A stretch of DNA of 64,000 nt, from positions 1-64,000 of the forward strand of contig WGLL01000018.1 of the NCBI GenBank assembly GCA_016125585.1. Reading direction: 5' to 3'. The position numbers were made by a program, and so were the translations under genes. The DNA comes from Caulobacter sp. GTDB taxonomy: Bacteria > Pseudomonadota > Alphaproteobacteria > Caulobacterales > Caulobacteraceae. Of this stretch, positions 1-8,734 are shown piece by piece; positions within the stretch are counted from its first letter, which is position 1, and each line of letters opens with the position of its first letter. The notes below the pieces were generated by a model. It was given only the letters and a program-made list of their open reading frames with translations. It searched no databases and was not told the origin of the DNA.

Positions 1-140
1 AGGTCGAGCGCTTCTTCTGCAAGCTCAAGCACTTCCGGCGCATCGCAACCCGCTTCGACAAGCTGGCCAGAAACTTCCTCGCCGCCGTCCTACTCGCATC
101 GACACGCCTGTGGCTCAGAGCTTATGAGTCCACGACCTAG
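1..140 (+). mobile_element. IS5-family transposase, C-terminal fragment
   Basis: An open frame enters from the left edge (codons in phase from base 3) and ends with TAG at 138-140. It encodes about 45 residues beginning VERFFCKLKHFRRIATRFDK and ending LWLRAYESTT. This is the characteristic C-terminal end of IS5-group DDE transposases, including the E of the catalytic triad region and the following basic segment. The rest of the element lies outside the window. Its right terminal repeat should fall shortly after the stop, but I could not delimit it without the left end. Confidence 0.85.
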
Positions 141-248
141 ACGGCGACAGCCGGCCGGGCCTCGCCAGTCCGGTTGAATTTCCGCCGGGATCCCTTGAAT
201 TCGCCGTCGCCCATCAAACCGACGCACAAGCATTGCCTTGACCCGAAT

Positions 249-265
249 CTGTATTTTTTATACAG
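249..265. promoter_or_regulatory. Short AT-rich inverted repeat near the IS remnant
   Basis: CTGTAT and ATACAG form perfect 6-bp arms around five T residues. It sits in the only AT-rich patch between the transposase end and the small ORFs ahead of the hydroxylase gene. It could be an operator or promoter element of the downstream genes. There is no direct evidence for either. Confidence 0.3.
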
Positions 266-301
266 TTTGGTTATCCCCCAATTTCACGGCGCGTCTGATG
301 A

Positions 302-616
302 CCGCCTGCTTCAAGTCTTCGGACACAGGAGCCGCCGCTGCCGCCTGCCCCCCTCCCGTCGCGACCTGTAACGCTGGCCGATCCGGCCTGGTTCGTCACC
401 ATCCCCAGACGCCGCGGCGATGGTTCGCCCGAACCCGATTATGGCCGCGTCTATTTCCAGCCGGCTGTCGGCGGCGGCCTGGTCTACAGCTTTGATCGTG
501 TGGGCCGGAGGTTCTGCAGCCGTCTGGCGCCGCCGGCCCCCCGCCAGGGCTGGTTGCATCACCAGGGCCGCGCCTTCCTGATCGCCGGACCGATCGAGAG
601 CGTCGCCTCATGCTGA
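302..616 (+). CDS. Unrecognised small protein, start missing or truncated
   Basis: After an in-frame TGA at 299-301 a frame stays open to TGA at 614-616, encoding up to about 104 residues. The part from codon 374 onward (VTLADPAWFVTIPRRRGD, then YGRVYFQPAVGGGLVYSFDR) has the codon and residue composition of a real protein. No ATG, GTG or TTG is present in the frame, so either the 5' end was lost, perhaps when the neighbouring insertion sequence arrived, or an unusual start is used. It overlaps the next ORF by 7 bases (ATGCTGA), which suggests translational coupling. No family was recognised. Confidence 0.4.
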   Translation, partial: PPASSLRTQEPPLPPAPLPSRPVTLADPAWFVTIPRRRGDGSPEPDYGRVYFQPAVGGGLVYSFDRVGRRFCSRLAPPAPRQGWLHHQGRAFLIAGPIESVASC

Positions 617-888
617 CCCTGCCGGAGCACATCGCGCGCTACTGGCGCTGCGGCGGCGAGATCTTCGCCCTCGGCGGCCAACTGCCCCTGTCGGGCGCCG
701 GATGCGGCGCGTCGGGCTGTCGGGTGATGGCTCGGGGCGAACTGGAGGCGCTCAGGGCCTGGCATAGCAGCCAACTTATGCTGACCACCGGCGCCGCCCG
801 ACATCATCATCGTCTTTGCCTGCGGGACGCAGACGGCGCACTGGGCGCGATCAACGATGCTATTGATAGTCATTCGCGGGCAAGCTAA
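610..888 (+). CDS. Hypothetical protein, 92 aa, ahead of PKHD hydroxylase
   Basis: The ORF starts with an ATG overlapping the end of the preceding frame and stops 9 bases before the hydroxylase start, so the three look co-transcribed. The product (MLTLPEHIARYWRCGGEIFA at the N-terminus) contains several Cys and a His cluster (ARHHHRL). No signal peptide or membrane segment is visible and the family is not recognised. Because the next gene is a PKHD dioxygenase usually linked to iron uptake, a role in iron handling is conceivable. That is context only, and the ORF could be spurious. Confidence 0.5.
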   Translation: MLTLPEHIARYWRCGGEIFALGGQLPLSGAGCGASGCRVMARGELEALRAWHSSQLMLTTGAARHHHRLCLRDADGALGAINDAIDSHSRAS

Positions 889-897
889 GAGCCCTGC

Positions 898-1578
898 ATG
901 TTGCTGCAGATCGAAAACCTGCTGAGCGCCGAACAGGTCGTCCGCTTTCAGGGCGCCCTCGCGACCGCGCCCTGGGAGGACGGAAAAAGTACCGCCGGCT
1001 ACCAGTCGGCTTTGGCCAAGCATAATCAGCAGCTCCCGCAGACCTGTGAGACAGCCCGGACCCTGGGCGAGGAGATCGAACAGGCTCTGGCCGCCAATCT
1101 TCTCTTCCAGTCCGCGGCTCTGCCGGCCCGAATCTTCCCCCCGCTGTTCAATCGATACGGCGGCGGCCACAGCTTCGGCCTGCATATCGACAACGCCCTG
1201 CGACCTCTGCCGGGGGGCGGGCGGCTCAGAACCGATCTGTCTGCCACACTCTTTCTCAGCGATCCCGACAACTATGACGGCGGCGAACTGTTGATCGAGG
1301 ACGTCTACGGGCTGCAGTCCGTCAAGCTGCCGGCGGGATCGATGATCCTCTACCCGGCGACCAGCCTGCATCAGGTCACCCCGGTTACGCGCGGCGCGCG
1401 CACGGCGAGCTTCTTCTGGATTCAGAGTCACGTCCGCGACGATTCGGCCCGCGCCATCCTGTTCGACATGGACATGGCGCTTCAACGCCTGCGCGGCGAG
1501 GTTGGCGACGACCATCCAAGCTTGATCAGCCTGACGGGCGCCTACCACAACCTTTTGAGACGCTGGGCGGACACCTGA
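898..1578 (+). CDS. piuC: PKHD-type Fe(II)/2-oxoglutarate hydroxylase (PiuC/YbiX family)
   Basis: The 226-residue product has the usual length and layout of the PKHD-type hydroxylase family, cytosolic Fe(II)- and 2-oxoglutarate-dependent dioxygenases. The iron triad is visible: His96 and Asp98 in GLHIDNAL and His158 in SLHQVTPV. The 2-oxoglutarate-binding Arg follows at about 165-168 (TRGART). In other proteobacteria this gene accompanies TonB-dependent siderophore receptors and is iron-repressed. No receptor gene is present here, although the region upstream has been interrupted by an insertion sequence. The substrate is unknown for the whole family, so the symbol is given by similarity. Confidence 0.88.
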   Translation: MLLQIENLLSAEQVVRFQGALATAPWEDGKSTAGYQSALAKHNQQLPQTCETARTLGEEIEQALAANLLFQSAALPARIFPPLFNRYGGGHSFGLHIDNALRPLPGGGRLRTDLSATLFLSDPDNYDGGELLIEDVYGLQSVKLPAGSMILYPATSLHQVTPVTRGARTASFFWIQSHVRDDSARAILFDMDMALQRLRGEVGDDHPSLISLTGAYHNLLRRWADT

Positions 1579-1592
1579 GAACGAGCCCTGCC

Positions 1593-1787
1593 TTAGTGGG
1601 GCTTCACCTTACCGGTTTCCTTGCGGGCCTTTTCCAGGTCCTTGCCTTCGGCGCCGTCGAGGGCCGCTTCGGCCTCGGCCGCCTTTTCCTTGACCGGGCC
1701 GTGTTCGGCGAAATCGTGCTGCGCTTCCTGGTAGCGTTTGCCCGAGCGATAGTCGCCTTCGCCCTGGATGTCGGTCTTGTTGGTCAT
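1593..1787 (-). CDS. Small hydrophilic conserved protein, 64 aa
   Basis: The product starts MTNKTDIQGEGDYRSGKRYQ and continues as a charged, Ala/Glu/Lys-rich chain. The motif IQGEGNY/DYxxxxRY followed by a helical E/K-rich tail defines a small protein found in many proteobacteria, of unknown function and probably mostly disordered or helical. There is no signal peptide or membrane segment. The upstream sequence on the minus strand carries CAGGAGTTACAG before the ATG, a good ribosome binding site. It is convergent with the hydroxylase gene and separated from it by 14 bases. Confidence 0.75.
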   Translation of the reverse strand: MTNKTDIQGEGDYRSGKRYQEAQHDFAEHGPVKEKAAEAEAALDGAEGKDLEKARKETGKVKPH

Positions 1788-1987
1788 CTCTGTAACTCCT
1801 GTTCAGGTTGACAGGGAAACACCAGCGCCGCTCGACCGGTTCCCGGTTTTAATTCCGCCCGGGAACGAGGCAGCTGTGATAGTCTGCCGGCTCGTTCCTC
1901 CTGGAACCCTGCCGGCGCCGCTCTTGCCGTCCTGCCCGATCATCAAGTTCCGCGCCGCGGAGCGTCGGGGCGAAAGGCGCTGCTCAC

Positions 1988-2257
1988 ATGGCCAAGGCCC
2001 AGACTTCTACCCGCCCCGTCACGGTGGCGGAACTGCGGCGCATGATCGAGGAGACCCTGGCCAAGGGCCTGAGCCCGACCGATCTGGTCCTGCAACTGAC
2101 TCTGCGGGATGCGGCGCTGATCAAGCGCAGCGCCCTGTTCGCCGACGACGAAATCCAGTTCAAGGACGGCGTCATGCACGTGCTGGGCGTCCCGGCGACG
2201 GCCGGAGAGGTCGCCGAGAGCGGCCTGGACCGCGCCACGGTGACGGCCTCGGAATAA
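1988..2257 (+). CDS. Conserved hypothetical protein, 89 aa
   Basis: The ORF starts with ATG after a GAAAGG ribosome binding site and encodes a soluble 89-residue protein (MAKAQTSTRPVTVAELRRMI at the N-terminus). The sequence is amphipathic and helical at first (ELRRMIEETLAKGLSPTDLV), then has a short strand-rich centre. No known domain was recognised. The next gene starts 5 bases after its stop, so the two form a small operon. Codon use resembles the neighbours, which supports a native gene. Function is unknown. Confidence 0.65.
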   Translation: MAKAQTSTRPVTVAELRRMIEETLAKGLSPTDLVLQLTLRDAALIKRSALFADDEIQFKDGVMHVLGVPATAGEVAESGLDRATVTASE

Positions 2258-2262
2258 GCGCC

Positions 2263-2523
2263 ATGTCGGAAACAGACCCCGCGGCGCCGGGCCGCCGCAT
2301 TCCGCGGCCCTCGCCCTTCGTGCTGCTGCTGATCGTTCTGGCGCTGATCATTCTGGGCCTGCTCGGACTGATGCGGCTTCGGCCCCATCCGGAAATCACC
2401 GAACAGCCTGACAGCCTGACCGACCCGTCCGGGCAATCCAGGGCCGGCGCGGACGCCCGGGCTTGGCAATCGCGAGACGACCAGCGCGCGTCCCCCGCCG
2501 CGCCACAGGCGCCCAAGCCCTAG
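2263..2523 (+). CDS. Single-pass membrane protein, 86 aa, unknown function
   Basis: Starting at the ATG after GGAATAAGCGCC, the 86-residue product has a short Pro/Arg-rich cytoplasmic N-terminus. One strong hydrophobic helix follows (FVLLLIVLALIILGLLGLM, residues about 19-37), then a hydrophilic Pro/Ala/Arg-rich tail. It lies 5 bases behind the 89-residue gene and is presumably co-translated with it. Its stop overlaps the convergent stop of the M28 peptidase gene. No family was recognised; it may be an inner-membrane anchor or linker protein. Confidence 0.65.
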   Translation: MSETDPAAPGRRIPRPSPFVLLLIVLALIILGLLGLMRLRPHPEITEQPDSLTDPSGQSRAGADARAWQSRDDQRASPAAPQAPKP

Positions 2524-4181
2524 CGGGCGCTGGCCGACTTTTCCCGCACCGGCCCAAATTCGGATCCGGCCTTCCAGCCCGGCCAGTCGCTGGAGTTGGC
2601 CAGGGCCTTGCCGGTTTCAAACAACAGCTCAACATCCTTGGCGGCCCCGCGCAGATCCCAGGAGCCGCTCCAGGTGTCGCAGGTGCTGTGGTAGCAGTTG
2701 GCGGTGTAATCGCTGACCCACTTGTCGCCGGCCTCGCGACCACCCTCGACCAGATCCGCCCCGCCGCCCAGCGCCATCATCAGCACCACCGGCACGCCCC
2801 GCTTGGCCAGCGAGAAGTGATCGGCGCGGTAGAACAGGCCACGCTCGGGCTTCGCGTCCGGCGTGATGGTTCTTCCCTGAGCCGCCGCAGCGGTCGCCAG
2901 CCCGTCCTCCAGTTCGTTCTGCCCCGCCCCGACCAGCACCACATCCCGCGACGGACCCGCCGTCTGCAGCACGTCGATAGTGTAGGAGCCAGCCATGGTC
3001 TCCAGCGGCGCCGTCGGATGCTGAGCGAAGTATTCCGATCCCAGCAGGCCGCGCTCCTCCCCTGTCCACGCGGCAAACAGCACGGTGCGTTCCGGCGCCG
3101 GTCCCGCCTTGAAGGCCCGGGCGATCTCGAACAGGCTTGCAACCCCGATGGCGTCATCAACCGCGCCCGGCCGCATGCGCCGACCGGCGGCATCCGGCGT
3201 GTCCGCCATGCCGTAGGCGTCCCAGTGCGCCGAATAGGCCACCGACTCATTGGGACGCTTGGCGCCAGGAATCTTGCCCAGCACATTCTGACTGTCGACG
3301 CTGGCCTGTTCGACCTTGAGATCAGCGCTGAAGGTCAGCCCCTTCATCTCGATCGGATGAAAATCGCTGGTGCGCGCCTGAACCTTCAGGGCCTCGAGGT
3401 CGAGACCTGCCTGTTTGAAGAGATCAACCGCCACGTCGCGCGCGATCCAGCCCTGGAAGGGCAAGCGGCCGGCCCCGCCATCCTCCCGCGCCACATCGAA
3501 GTTTTCGCCGCGCGGCGCCGCGACCGTCGACCAGCCGTAGCCCGCCCCGGCGGTCTCATGAACGATCAGGGCCCCCGCCGCGCCGCGCCGGGCCGCCTCT
3601 TCGTACTTGTAGGTCCAGCGCCCGTAGTAGGTCATCGCCTTGCCGCCGAAGGCGCCGGCCACCGCCTCATCCGATCCAGCCTCGAAGTCGGGGTCGTTGA
3701 CCAGGAAGACGACGATCTTGCCCTTCACATCGACGCCCTTGAAATCGTCCCAGCCGCGCTCGGGCGCATCGACCCCGAACCCCACAAAGATCATCGGCGC
3801 GTCCGTCACGCTGATCTCGTTGGTCGGACGCACGGTGCTGACGTAGATATCCTTCAGCTGCTCCAGCGCCCGGGGCGCGCCATTCACCGACACCGACAGT
3901 TTTGAACCCGCCGCGATCTGGGTGCGGACCAGCGGCACCTTCTGGGTCCAGCCGCCGTTCTCTCCGGCCGGCTCCAGACCCGCCAGCTTGAACTGGCCGA
4001 TGATGTAGTCGACGACCTTCTGTTCCGTCGCCGAGCCCGGAGCCCGTCCCTGAAATTCCTCTGAACTCAGGTCCCGCGTCGCCTGGGACAGCCGCGCCAT
4101 ATCGATGGGGCCTGCGGCCAGGGCCAGGGCGGGCGCAGCGGCCATCATCAGGGACAGGGCGAGCACGGGGGGGAGACGCAT
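2520..4181 (-). CDS. M28-family metallo-aminopeptidase, secreted, with PA domain
   Basis: The 553-residue product starts with a signal peptide (MRLPPVLALSLMMAAAPALA). A protease-associated region follows (PMIFVGFGVDAPERGWDD), then an M28 dizinc peptidase core. The expected ligands are visible in order: His in AYSAHWDAYG, Asp in GAVDDAIGV, the Glu pair in WTGEERGLLGSEY, Asp in YTIDV and His in YRADHFSLAKRG. It should act in the periplasm or outside the cell as an aminopeptidase. A paralogue with the same layout is encoded at 46165-47814. I placed the start at the ATG giving the signal peptide; the open frame extends further upstream without coding character. Confidence 0.9.
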   Translation of the reverse strand: MRLPPVLALSLMMAAAPALALAAGPIDMARLSQATRDLSSEEFQGRAPGSATEQKVVDYIIGQFKLAGLEPAGENGGWTQKVPLVRTQIAAGSKLSVSVNGAPRALEQLKDIYVSTVRPTNEISVTDAPMIFVGFGVDAPERGWDDFKGVDVKGKIVVFLVNDPDFEAGSDEAVAGAFGGKAMTYYGRWTYKYEEAARRGAAGALIVHETAGAGYGWSTVAAPRGENFDVAREDGGAGRLPFQGWIARDVAVDLFKQAGLDLEALKVQARTSDFHPIEMKGLTFSADLKVEQASVDSQNVLGKIPGAKRPNESVAYSAHWDAYGMADTPDAAGRRMRPGAVDDAIGVASLFEIARAFKAGPAPERTVLFAAWTGEERGLLGSEYFAQHPTAPLETMAGSYTIDVLQTAGPSRDVVLVGAGQNELEDGLATAAAAQGRTITPDAKPERGLFYRADHFSLAKRGVPVVLMMALGGGADLVEGGREAGDKWVSDYTANCYHSTCDTWSGSWDLRGAAKDVELLFETGKALANSSDWPGWKAGSEFGPVREKSASAR

Positions 4182-4274
4182 GACAGAACCTTTCTTGAGC
4201 CCCGCAAGCCTAGACCCCCGGCCCCGCCAGGCCAACCGTCCGGACCAGCCTATGGTCATTGCCTGGATCGGCGT

Positions 4275-4766
4275 ATGATCCGCCCCATGAGCGTCGCCTT
4301 CACCAAGGAGGGAGATCTGGAGGCCACGGCCGCCGATCTGCCCGATCGTCCCATCTCGCCCCACGCCAATCTTGTCACGCCGCAGGGTCTGGCGCAGATC
4401 GAGACGGCGCTGGCAGCCGCCAAGGCCGCCTACTCGGCCGCCCAGCAGGGTGATGTTCAATCCGACCGCACCGCCATGGCCCGCGCGACCCGTGATCTGC
4501 GCTATTTCAACGCCAGGCGGGCCAGCGCCAAGCTGGTGGAGCCGGCCGTCGGCTGTGAGACCGTACAGTTCGGGTGCACCGTCACCTTCGATCGCGAGGA
4601 CGGGCGGCGCCAGACCTTCCGCATCGTCGGCGAGGACGAGGCCGATCCCGCCTCAGGATCGATCTCCTGGGTGTCGCCGATCGCCCGGGCCCTGATGGGC
4701 AGGAGCGAGGGGGATGTCGCCCGCGTCGGCGGCGGCGAGGTCGAAATCGTCTCCATCGGTGTCTGA
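4275..4766 (+). CDS. GreA/GreB-family transcription elongation factor-like protein
   Basis: The product is 163 residues. It opens with VAFTKEGDLE, the N-terminal signature seen in GreB-type factors, and has a helical stretch around QIETALAAAKAAYSAAQQGD. The C-terminal half resembles the GreA/GreB FKBP-like domain that contacts RNA polymerase (CTVTFDREDGRRQTFRIVGE, then SPIARALMGRSEGD). The coiled coil is shorter than in canonical GreA, so transcript cleavage cannot be assumed and this may be a divergent Gre-fold regulator. The ATG at 4287 (MSVAFTKEG) is an equally plausible start. The gene diverges from the M28 peptidase, with 93 bases between them. Confidence 0.8.
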   Translation: MIRPMSVAFTKEGDLEATAADLPDRPISPHANLVTPQGLAQIETALAAAKAAYSAAQQGDVQSDRTAMARATRDLRYFNARRASAKLVEPAVGCETVQFGCTVTFDREDGRRQTFRIVGEDEADPASGSISWVSPIARALMGRSEGDVARVGGGEVEIVSIGV

Positions 4767-4820
4767 CGCGCTGTCAGGATTGTCTGGCGAAGGCGGGGCC
4801 CGGCGGCTAAGCCCGCTGAT

Positions 4821-5792
4821 GTGATCTCGCCCCCGTCTCTTTTTTCTCGGCTCTGGAGTACGGCCCCGCTGCTGCTGGCCGCAACCATGCTGTTCTGGGC
4901 CGGCAATTCCATCGCTGGCCGGGCCATGGCGGGACTGGCGCCGCCCATGACCCTGACCTTCTGGCGCTGGCTGCTGGCCAGCCTGCTGGTCGCGCCGTTC
5001 GCCTGGCCGCATCTCAAACAAGACGCTCCCGAATTGCTTCGCCGCTGGCCGATCGTCCTGTTGCTCTCTCTCACCGGCGTGGCCTCCTTTGGGGCGCTGC
5101 TCTACTGGGGCCTGGAGAGCACCACCGCGCTCAACAGTCTGCTGATGCAGGCAGCCATTCCGCCGCTGATCCTGCTGTTCGCCTTCGCGCTGCTGCGTGA
5201 ACGCACCGGACCGGGCGCCCTCCTCGGCGTCGCTCTTTCGCTGGCTGGCGTGGTGATCGTCATCAGCAAGGGCAGACCCTGGAGCCTCCTGTCGCTGCAT
5301 CTCAACCCCGGCGACGGGATCATCCTGATCGGGGTGATCCTCTACGCCGGCTATTCGCTGTTGCTGCGACGCAGGCCGACCGTCCATCCGCTCAGCCTGC
5401 TTTGGATCACCTTCCTGCTGGCGACGCTGTTCACGGCCCCGCTGTTCGGCCTGGAACTGGCCCAGGGCCGGCATTTCGCCGTCACCCCCGGCGGGCTGGC
5501 GGGTGTGGCCTACATCGTCATCTTCCCGTCCTTCCTGGCCTATCTGTGCTTCAACCGCGGGGTCGAACTGATCGGCAGCGCGCGAGCCGGCCAGTACATG
5601 CACCTGATGCCGGTGTTCGGCGCCATCCTGGCCGTCACCCTGCTGGGCGAGCCGTTCCACGGCTATCACGCGGCGGGGGTGCTGTTGATCGCAGCCGGCA
5701 TCGGCGCGACCAGCTGGGCCGCCCGCCGGGCCAACGAAAAAGGGCCCCGCGTCGCGGAGCCCCTTCCCGAACCGTCTGACCGGCAAATCTAG
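4821..5792 (+). CDS. EamA/DMT-family transporter
   Basis: The 323-residue hydrophobic protein begins at GTG. It shows about ten membrane helices arranged as two EamA repeats. The first repeat carries ATMLFWAGNSIAGRAMAG and the second LIGVILYAGYSLLLRR, with the usual YMHLMPVFGAILAVTLLGEP motif near the end. Members export or import small metabolites such as amino acids or nucleotides across the inner membrane; the substrate here is unknown. The gene follows the Gre-like gene by about 55 bases. Its stop overlaps the convergent stop of the thiolase gene. Confidence 0.88.
   Translation: MISPPSLFSRLWSTAPLLLAATMLFWAGNSIAGRAMAGLAPPMTLTFWRWLLASLLVAPFAWPHLKQDAPELLRRWPIVLLLSLTGVASFGALLYWGLESTTALNSLLMQAAIPPLILLFAFALLRERTGPGALLGVALSLAGVVIVISKGRPWSLLSLHLNPGDGIILIGVILYAGYSLLLRRRPTVHPLSLLWITFLLATLFTAPLFGLELAQGRHFAVTPGGLAGVAYIVIFPSFLAYLCFNRGVELIGSARAGQYMHLMPVFGAILAVTLLGEPFHGYHAAGVLLIAAGIGATSWAARRANEKGPRVAEPLPEPSDRQI
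5741..5764 (-). terminator. Probable intrinsic terminator for the thiolase gene
   Basis: On the minus strand a GC-rich hairpin (GGGGCTCCGCG paired imperfectly with CGCGGGGCCC) is followed by TTTTT. It lies about 25 bases beyond the thiolase stop, inside the 3' end of the convergent transporter gene. Structure and U-tract fit a factor-independent terminator. One bulge or mismatch weakens the stem. Confidence 0.6.
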
Positions 5793-7036
5793 CCTTCGAC
5801 GCGCTCGACGATGATGGCCGGGGCCATGCCGCCGGCGGCGCACATGGTGACCAGACCGCGCTTGAGACCGCGGCGTTCCAGTTCGTCGATCATCGTGCCG
5901 ATCAGGATGGCGCCGGTGGCGCCGATCGGGTGGCCCAGGGCCATGGCGCCGCCGTTCACATTGACCTTCGACCGGTCGAGCTTCAGGTCGCGGATGAACT
6001 TCTCCGCGACCACGGCGAAGGCCTCGTTGATTTCCCACAGGTCGATGTCGTCGACCGTCAGACCGGCCTTCTCCAGCACCTTCTTCGCCGCCGGAACCGG
6101 CGCATTGAGCATCAGGGTGGGCGAATCGCCCATATTGGCCGTGGCGATCACCTTGGCCCGGGCCTTGAGCCCATGCTTCTTGGCGTACTCCGGCGAGGCC
6201 AGCAGCAGGGCGGCCGAGCCGTCAACCACGCCGGAGCTGTTGCCCGCGTGGTGCATGAACTGGATATCCAGGTCCGGATAGACCGCCGTGATCAGCTTGC
6301 GGAAGGTGGTGCCGTCCTCGTCCAGGGGGACGTCGGCCATGGCCGCGAAGGACGGCTTCAGGCCGGCCAGGCCCTCGGCGGTGGTTTCCGGCCGCGGAAA
6401 CTCTTCCTTGTCCAGGGCCAGGGTGCCGTCCGCGTTGTAGACCGGCACCAGGGACTTGTCGAAGTGACCGCCGGCGATGGCGGCGGCGGCGCGCTTCTGG
6501 CTTTCGAGGGCCAGGGCGTCGACGTCCTCGCGGGTAATGCCTTCAAGGGTCGCGATGGCGTCGGCGCAGACGCCCTGGTGCGACTGGGGATGCATCTCAC
6601 GCAGATGCTTGTTGCCCCGGTCCATCAGCATGGGCGCGCCATCCGAGGGCGCGCGACGGCCGGCCATCGACATCATCTCGGTGCCGCCGGCGATGACCAG
6701 GTCTTCCATGCCCGCCATGATCGAGTGCGCCGCCAGGTTCACCGCGGTGATTCCCGAACCGCAGAAACGGTCTAGCGTCATGGCCGAGGACTTGATGTTG
6801 TATCCGGCCGCCAGGGCCGACATCCGGCCCAGGTCCCCGCCCTGCATGCCGACCTGGCTGCTGGTGCCCCAGAAGATGTCATCGACATCGGCGGTGTTGA
6901 TATTGTTGCGCTCGGCGAGGGCCTTGAGCACCGTGGCGCCCAGTTCCTGCGGGTGAATCTCGGCGAGGGCGCCTTTGCCGATCTTGCCGATACCCCGGGG
7001 GGTGCGGACGGCGTCGATAATCAGGGCTTCGGGCAT
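5789..7036 (-). CDS. Acetyl-CoA C-acyltransferase (thiolase)
   Basis: The 415-residue product is a type II thiolase, starting MPEALIIDAVRTPRG after a clear AGGAGA ribosome binding site. The nucleophilic Cys lies in DRFCGSGITAVN, the His in GGAMALGHPIGATGA and the second Cys in TMCAAGGMAPA. It catalyses thiolytic cleavage of 3-ketoacyl-CoA (beta-oxidation) or the reverse condensation; the precise chain length is not readable. It stands alone, without an adjacent fadB-type gene, although an acyl-CoA dehydrogenase and a kinase-like gene of fatty-acid context occur elsewhere in the window. It overlaps the transporter stop by 4 bases. Confidence 0.93.
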   Translation of the reverse strand: MPEALIIDAVRTPRGIGKIGKGALAEIHPQELGATVLKALAERNNINTADVDDIFWGTSSQVGMQGGDLGRMSALAAGYNIKSSAMTLDRFCGSGITAVNLAAHSIMAGMEDLVIAGGTEMMSMAGRRAPSDGAPMLMDRGNKHLREMHPQSHQGVCADAIATLEGITREDVDALALESQKRAAAAIAGGHFDKSLVPVYNADGTLALDKEEFPRPETTAEGLAGLKPSFAAMADVPLDEDGTTFRKLITAVYPDLDIQFMHHAGNSSGVVDGSAALLLASPEYAKKHGLKARAKVIATANMGDSPTLMLNAPVPAAKKVLEKAGLTVDDIDLWEINEAFAVVAEKFIRDLKLDRSKVNVNGGAMALGHPIGATGAILIGTMIDELERRGLKRGLVTMCAAGGMAPAIIVERVEG

Positions 7037-7210
7037 GGTATGTCTCCTGGGCGAAGCTGTTGCTCTTTTTCGCGCGCCATCTAGGCCCCCTCACGCAACG
7101 GCATTCAAGCGGTTGTTTGACGCACGCGGAAGGTCCGAACCTGTCATCGAATTCACCTGCGAGCCCGCCGTCTTGGGCCTAAGGTCGACGCAGAATTGGG
7201 GAAATTCCAT

Positions 7211-8638
7211 ATGATCCGCCATCTTGTCGCCGTGCTTCTGGCCGCCTCGGGCCTCGCCCTGGCCGCGCCGGCTTTCGCCGCCAAACCGGAGTATCGCCCC
7301 TCGCCCTGCCTTGGCGACCTGGGCGCCGACGCGGCGCGGGTCTCCTGCGGCATTCTTGTCGTCGATGAAGCGCGCGGCACGGCCAGCACCCGGCGTGTGG
7401 CCATGCCGGTTGTCATCCTCAAGGCTTCCGCGCCGCGCGCCGGCCAGCCGCCGGTCTTCTATCTGCAAGGCGGACCGGGGGGCGCCGCCGCCGAGCGGGC
7501 GACCCGCCTGCTGCGCTCCCCCCTTGCCCGCGACATGGTCGCCGTCGATCAGGACTGGGTGTTTTTCGATGAGCGGGGCTCGGGCCTGGCCTCGCCTCTG
7601 CTCGACTGCGGCGCCGTGGCCATGAACGACGCCGGTCCGCTGAGCCCCGGCGCCGCCGACGCCCTGAAGGCCTGCGCCGCCCGTCACGCCGCCGCCGGCG
7701 TCGATCTCTCCCGCTACAACGAACGGGAAGTCGCCCTCGACGTGCAGGACCTGCGACAACTCCTTGGCTACGAACAGATCGACCTGTTCGGCGCCTCCTA
7801 CGGCACCAGCGCCGCCATGGCCATTCTGCGTCATGCCCCCCAGGGGATCCGCGCGGTGGGCCTCGATTCACCCTGGCCGCCGGAAGCGCGATGGGCCCAG
7901 GGCGGCCCGCAGATGGTCTCCGGCGCGGTCAGGCTGGTCATCGCCAAGTGCCAGGCCGACACCGAGTGCAACAGCCGGTATCCGACCCTTGCCGCGGATG
8001 CCGACGCCCTGGCCGTCCGCTTCCTCGCCGGACCGCAGCAGGGCCAGCGTCGCGCCTACACCGCAGACGATCTCGGCGGCTTCCTGATGGATGCGGCCTA
8101 TGACGACGGGGGCTCCCGCCGCCTGTCCCTCGATCTGGAAGCCATGTTCAAGGGCGACTATTCAGCCCTCGAAGCCCACCGCGCCGAACGCAGCCCCTAC
8201 TACGAGGGCCAGCACCTGACCCATGTCTGCAAGGAGGAGTTTCCCTTCGAGGACGAGGCCAAGGTGGCCGAGGTCGGCGATGATCGTATCGCCGCCCTGC
8301 TGGTCCCCTCCATGACGCGCTATTTCGACGTCTGCCGCGCCTGGCCGGTCGGCAAACCCTGGCCCTCGGACGGCGTCGCCATGTCCAGCGACATTCCCAC
8401 GCTGTTCCTCGCCGCCGAGATCGATCCGGGCTGCCCGCCGGAGCTGGCAAAGGCCGCCGTCGCACGCTTTTCGAAGGGCCAGCTGTTCATCGCTCCCAAC
8501 GTCACCCACGGCGTCAGCTTCGGCAGTCCCTGCGCCCGCGGAATGGTCCAGGATTTCTTCCGGGACCCGACCGCGCCGGTGGACGGAAAGTGCCTGGCCA
8601 GCGAGACCCCGACCTTCGAATTCGACTATGGGGACTGA
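7211..8638 (+). CDS. Secreted alpha/beta hydrolase, S33 tripeptidyl-aminopeptidase type
   Basis: The product (475 residues) has a signal peptide (MIRHLVAVLLAASGLALAAP, cleaved near AFA) and an alpha/beta-hydrolase fold of S33 peptidase type. The oxyanion loop is FYLQGGPGG and the nucleophile Ser is in LFGASYGTSAAM. The acid is probably Asp in AAEIDPGCPP and the catalytic His is in PNVTHGVSFG. Four or more Cys in the cap suggest disulfides and a periplasmic location. Similar enzymes release N-terminal di- or tripeptides or prolyl residues. I chose the ATG at 7211 over a TTG 15 bases upstream because it gives a clean signal peptide. Confidence 0.87.
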   Translation: MIRHLVAVLLAASGLALAAPAFAAKPEYRPSPCLGDLGADAARVSCGILVVDEARGTASTRRVAMPVVILKASAPRAGQPPVFYLQGGPGGAAAERATRLLRSPLARDMVAVDQDWVFFDERGSGLASPLLDCGAVAMNDAGPLSPGAADALKACAARHAAAGVDLSRYNEREVALDVQDLRQLLGYEQIDLFGASYGTSAAMAILRHAPQGIRAVGLDSPWPPEARWAQGGPQMVSGAVRLVIAKCQADTECNSRYPTLAADADALAVRFLAGPQQGQRRAYTADDLGGFLMDAAYDDGGSRRLSLDLEAMFKGDYSALEAHRAERSPYYEGQHLTHVCKEEFPFEDEAKVAEVGDDRIAALLVPSMTRYFDVCRAWPVGKPWPSDGVAMSSDIPTLFLAAEIDPGCPPELAKAAVARFSKGQLFIAPNVTHGVSFGSPCARGMVQDFFRDPTAPVDGKCLASETPTFEFDYGD

Positions 8639-8734
8639 GCAAAGCCCGGCGCCGTCCTGACGGGAGAAGGACCATTGGCGTCGTCCCCTCAAACGGTCTA
8701 ATGCTCACGGCGAGCAAATCCGGACACGGAGCGG

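Noticed and set aside
559..1548. 329-residue minus-strand frame opposite the PKHD hydroxylase
   Set aside because: No recognisable domain, while the + strand has the complete Fe/2-oxoglutarate motif.
4653..6038. 461-residue minus-strand frame opposite the EamA gene
   Set aside because: Arg/Gln/Gly-rich with no hydrophobic core or motif; the + strand gene is a clear transporter.
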